Source of the DNA: Pseudomonadota bacterium
GTDB taxonomy: Bacteria; Pseudomonadota; Alphaproteobacteria; Sphingomonadales; SMXR01
Length of the DNA: 7,043 nucleotides
Direction of reading: 5' to 3'
Assembly (NCBI GenBank): GCA_022571175.1
Contig: JACZYI010000100.1
Coordinates: 1-7,043, forward strand
Every line of letters starts with the position of its first letter. Position 1 is the stretch's first letter. Below are positions 5,974 through 7,043 of the stretch, one piece after another. The notes below the pieces were generated by a model. The model was not told where the DNA came from and searched no databases. It saw nothing but the letters and a program-made list of their open reading frames with translations. Both the position numbers and the translations under genes were made by a program.

Positions 5974-7043
5974 CTATTTTTTGTTCTTGGTTTTACTTTT
6001 ATCCACCTTGGGAGTGGCTTTTTTAACCGCCGATTTCTTCGTTGCTTTTTTTTCATCCTTTTTGGATTTGCTTTTTTTCACACCGGCCTTATCAGAGTCC
6101 GAATCTTTCTTGTCCTTGGACTCTTTCTTGGATTTTGAAGCACCTTTAGCGAAGCCTTTTTTCGCCACCGCAGATTTTTCATCTGCCGATTCGGTTGTTT
6201 CATCCGTGGTTGAATCTTGTTCGGCCGCTTGTTTGGCTTTGGTTTTTTTAGGTTTTTCTTCCTTAGTGTCCGTGCCCTTGGATGCAGCCTTTTTTTCGTC
6301 GGCGCCCTTGTGAGCTTTTAAAGCCGCGCCCAGAATATCCCCAAGGCTGGCACCGCTATCCGAAGAACCATATTGAGCAACTGCGGCTTTTTCTTCTTTA
6401 ATCTGTAGAGCCTTGATGGAAAGGCCAATCTTGCGCCCACTCTTATCAATATTCGTGATAATGGCATCAACTTTTTCGCCCTGAGCGAATCTATCTGGTC
6501 GCTGGTCATTGCGATCCCGTGATAAATCAGCGCGCCGGATAAAAGCTTTGATATTGCTGTCGCCAATGGTGACCTCAATACCATTGTCCTTAACCGCAGA
6601 CACGGAGCAAGTAACAGTATCGCCCTTTTTCTTCGCTGCTATGGCTGCAAAAGGATCGCCACTTAACTGCTTGATGCCAAGCGAAATTCTTTCCTTATCC
6701 GTATTGATGTCCAAAACAACCGCCTTGACCACATCACCCTTCTTGAATTCCGCCAGAGCGACTTCTCCCGACCGCTCCCAGTCCAGATCAGATAAATGAA
6801 CCATGCCGTCCACATCGTCTTCCAGGCCAATAAACAAGCCAAATTCGGTGATATTTTTAATCTCGCCCTCGATTTCCGTGCCGACGGGATATTTATCTGA
6901 AAAACTGGCCCAAGGGTTATCAAAACATTGTTTGAGGCCAAGGCTGATTCGCCTCTTTTCCGGATCAACCTCAAGCACCATGACTTCCACTTCCTGACTG
7001 GTGGAAACGATTTTACCGGGATGGATATTCTTTTTGACCCAAG
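5974..7043 (-). CDS. rpsA: Ribosomal protein S1, C-terminal part with lysine-rich tail (5' end beyond right edge)
   Basis: S1 binds mRNA on the 30S subunit and helps initiate translation of structured or weakly led messages. The window holds the last 355 residues. The fragment opens with the end of one S1 OB-fold repeat (WVKKNIHPGKIV through RRISLGLKQC, the equivalent of E. coli repeat 4). A full repeat at about 54-126 (GEIKNITEFGLFIG, MVHLSDLDW, RISLGIKQL) and a last, more divergent repeat at about 140-213 follow. The alphaproteobacterial C-terminal motif YGSSDSGASLGDILGAALK comes next. S1 proteins of this class normally stop shortly after it, but here 109 more residues follow (247-355). Of these 37 are Lys and 20 Asp/Glu, with a single aromatic residue. 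The frame is continuous to the TAG at 5974, which ends in KTKNKK. The tail's function is unknown. A start codon is not in the window. Confidence 0.97.
   Translation of the reverse strand, partial: WVKKNIHPGKIVSTSQEVEVMVLEVDPEKRRISLGLKQCFDNPWASFSDKYPVGTEIEGEIKNITEFGLFIGLEDDVDGMVHLSDLDWERSGEVALAEFKKGDVVKAVVLDINTDKERISLGIKQLSGDPFAAIAAKKKGDTVTCSVSAVKDNGIEVTIGDSNIKAFIRRADLSRDRNDQRPDRFAQGEKVDAIITNIDKSGRKIGLSIKALQIKEEKAAVAQYGSSDSGASLGDILGAALKAHKGADEKKAASKGTDTKEEKPKKTKAKQAAEQDSTTDETTESADEKSAVAKKGFAKGASKSKKESKDKKDSDSDKAGVKKSKSKKDEKKATKKSAVKKATPKVDKSKTKNKK

Noticed and set aside
5849..6313. Plus-strand open frame of 154 codons with a Phe/Leu/Ser-rich, membrane-like product
   Set aside because: It is the antisense of the Lys-rich rpsA tail: AAA/AAG lysine codons read backwards give Phe and Leu. 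The hydrophobic look is an artefact of composition.

Overview
The window is a compact, minus-strand gene cluster from an alphaproteobacterium with intermediate base composition (about half G+C by eye). The order, read in the direction of transcription (high to low coordinates), is rpsA (3' part), ihfB, lapA, pyrF, trpF, trpB, trpA, accD, folC (5' part). The rpsA-ihfB-lapA and trpFBA-accD-folC blocks are a familiar alphaproteobacterial arrangement. The protein signatures agree, for example the S1 core ending GSSDSGASLGDILGAALK and FolC reading LDRLLDLHPK. I cannot assign an order or genus from the sequence alone.

Layout: rpsA enters from the right edge and ends at 5974. A gap of about 300 bases follows, with a GC-rich hairpin just after the rpsA stop that may be a terminator. 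From ihfB (5671) to the left edge every gene points the same way. Junctions are tight: lapA/pyrF and trpB/trpA overlap, trpF/trpB are 2 bases apart, trpA/accD 10 and accD/folC 18. Only the ihfB-lapA (77 bases) and pyrF-trpF (24 to 72 bases, depending on the trpF start) junctions have room for internal signals. This suggests one long co-transcribed unit from ihfB to folC, possibly with secondary promoters.

Functions: the unit mixes translation and nucleoid architecture (S1, IHF-beta), envelope (LapA), pyrimidine synthesis (PyrF), the last steps of tryptophan synthesis (TrpF, TrpB, TrpA), fatty-acid initiation (AccD) and folate maturation (FolC). TrpA and TrpB form the tryptophan synthase complex, and their start/stop overlap fits balanced synthesis. 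All are housekeeping genes with their catalytic residues recognisable. I see no mobile element, CRISPR array, RNA gene or sign of horizontal transfer.

The most unusual item is a 109-residue tail, one third lysine, appended to the normal C-terminus of ribosomal protein S1. Next is a nested inverted repeat between ihfB and lapA whose outer arm contains the lapA ribosome-binding sequence. Smaller points are homopolymer A runs at the trpB 5' end and in the rpsA tail, and a Cys at the TrpB position usually held by the Ser that contacts PLP. I found no undescribed multi-gene system here.
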